DNA of 64,000 nucleotides from NCBI GenBank assembly GCA_013400115.1, contig VXBP01008924.1, positions 434,001-498,000 of the forward strand, written 5' to 3'. The stretch's first letter is position 1. Each line of letters begins with the position of its first letter. Below the pieces are notes generated by a model. That model had not been told where the DNA came from. It saw only the letters and a program-made list of their open reading frames with translations, and searched no databases. The position numbers were made by a program, and so were the translations under genes. This document shows, piece by piece, positions 63,782 through 64,000 of this stretch. The stretch comes from Rhinopomastus cyanomelas (lineage: Eukaryota > Chordata > Aves > Bucerotiformes > Rhinopomastidae).

Positions 63782-64000
63782 TCACAGAACCACAGAACAG
63801 GTTTTGAAACCACAGGGTTTGAAAGAGATCTCAAAAGATCATCTAATTCACATGTCCCGACGCAGCAGGATCCCCTAGATCCAGTTGCACAGGAACATGT
63901 CCAGGTGGGTTTGAAATGTCTCCAGTGAAACAGGCTCCAAAACCTCCCTGGGCAGCCCTTTCCAGTGCTCCATCACTCTCACTGAGAAGTTCCTTCTCAC
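63782..64000 (-). mobile_element. CR1 3' end, group A, cut by window edge
   Basis: Inverted terminus TCACAGAACCACAGAACAGG with a small insertion (TTTTGAAACCACAGGG). Continues past the window end. Confidence 0.94.

Noticed and set aside
1..64000. CRISPR arrays, tRNA or rRNA genes, bacterial operons
   Set aside because: No regularly spaced direct repeats with unique spacers, no cloverleaf recognised, and no bacterial-style gene packing. The short repeats seen are CR1 termini.

Overview
This window is vertebrate nuclear DNA, almost certainly from a bird. Nearly every 1-2 kb there is a 5'-truncated piece of a CR1 non-LTR retrotransposon (chicken repeat 1). Each piece shows the C-terminal end of the CR1 reverse transcriptase frame, a short 3' UTR, and a terminus built on the octamer ATTCTRTG. 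I count about 100 pieces on both strands. By a hand tally of coordinates they cover roughly 26 kb, about two fifths of the window, which is far above the share usual in most birds. Among birds, very high CR1 load is known from woodpeckers and allies (Piciformes) and from the hornbill/hoopoe group, so one of these is my inference. Nothing bacterial, plasmid-like, phage-like or CRISPR-like is present, and I recognised no tRNA or rRNA gene.

The CR1 copies fall into at least eight groups by their 3' end. The letters are my own working labels, not database names. In sense orientation the ends read: A, GGTCCCTTCCAATCCCTAAT (by far the commonest); B, GGTCTTTTCCAACCTGAATG; C, GGGCTTCTCCAGCCTCA; D, CCCTTCCAGCCTAGAACATT; E, GGTCCTTTCCAGCCAGGA; F, CCCTTCCAACCCTGGCCA; G, ATGATCTTGAAGG; H, GGTCCTTTCCAACCAGG. 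Several waves therefore accumulated here. A nested insertion (A inside C) and two groups joined end to end give relative ages. All copies are 5'-truncated. The longest is 680 bp, and the longest unbroken reverse-transcriptase tail is about 209 codons at 60185-60814 (minus).

Layout: 1-34 kb and 41-64 kb are CR1 pieces separated by 0.2-1.2 kb of single-copy DNA. 34.9-36.2 kb is different: CR1-free and GC-rich, with a duplicated unit and an internal 60/61-bp minisatellite carrying three CCAAT boxes. 38.7-40.7 kb holds a 1.3 kb tandem duplication joined at a single N and interrupted by 110 Ns, most likely an assembly artefact.

The single-copy DNA between the CR1 copies holds a series of exon-like segments. 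These have good splice sites and an open frame, and most lie on the minus strand between about 58.6 kb and 8.4 kb; some neighbours have matching splice phases. My working reading is that the window lies inside, or overlaps, a large minus-strand gene whose introns were swollen by CR1. I could not name the gene. Chance open frames and pseudo-exons are common in 37 kb of non-repeat DNA, so each exon is given only low to moderate confidence.
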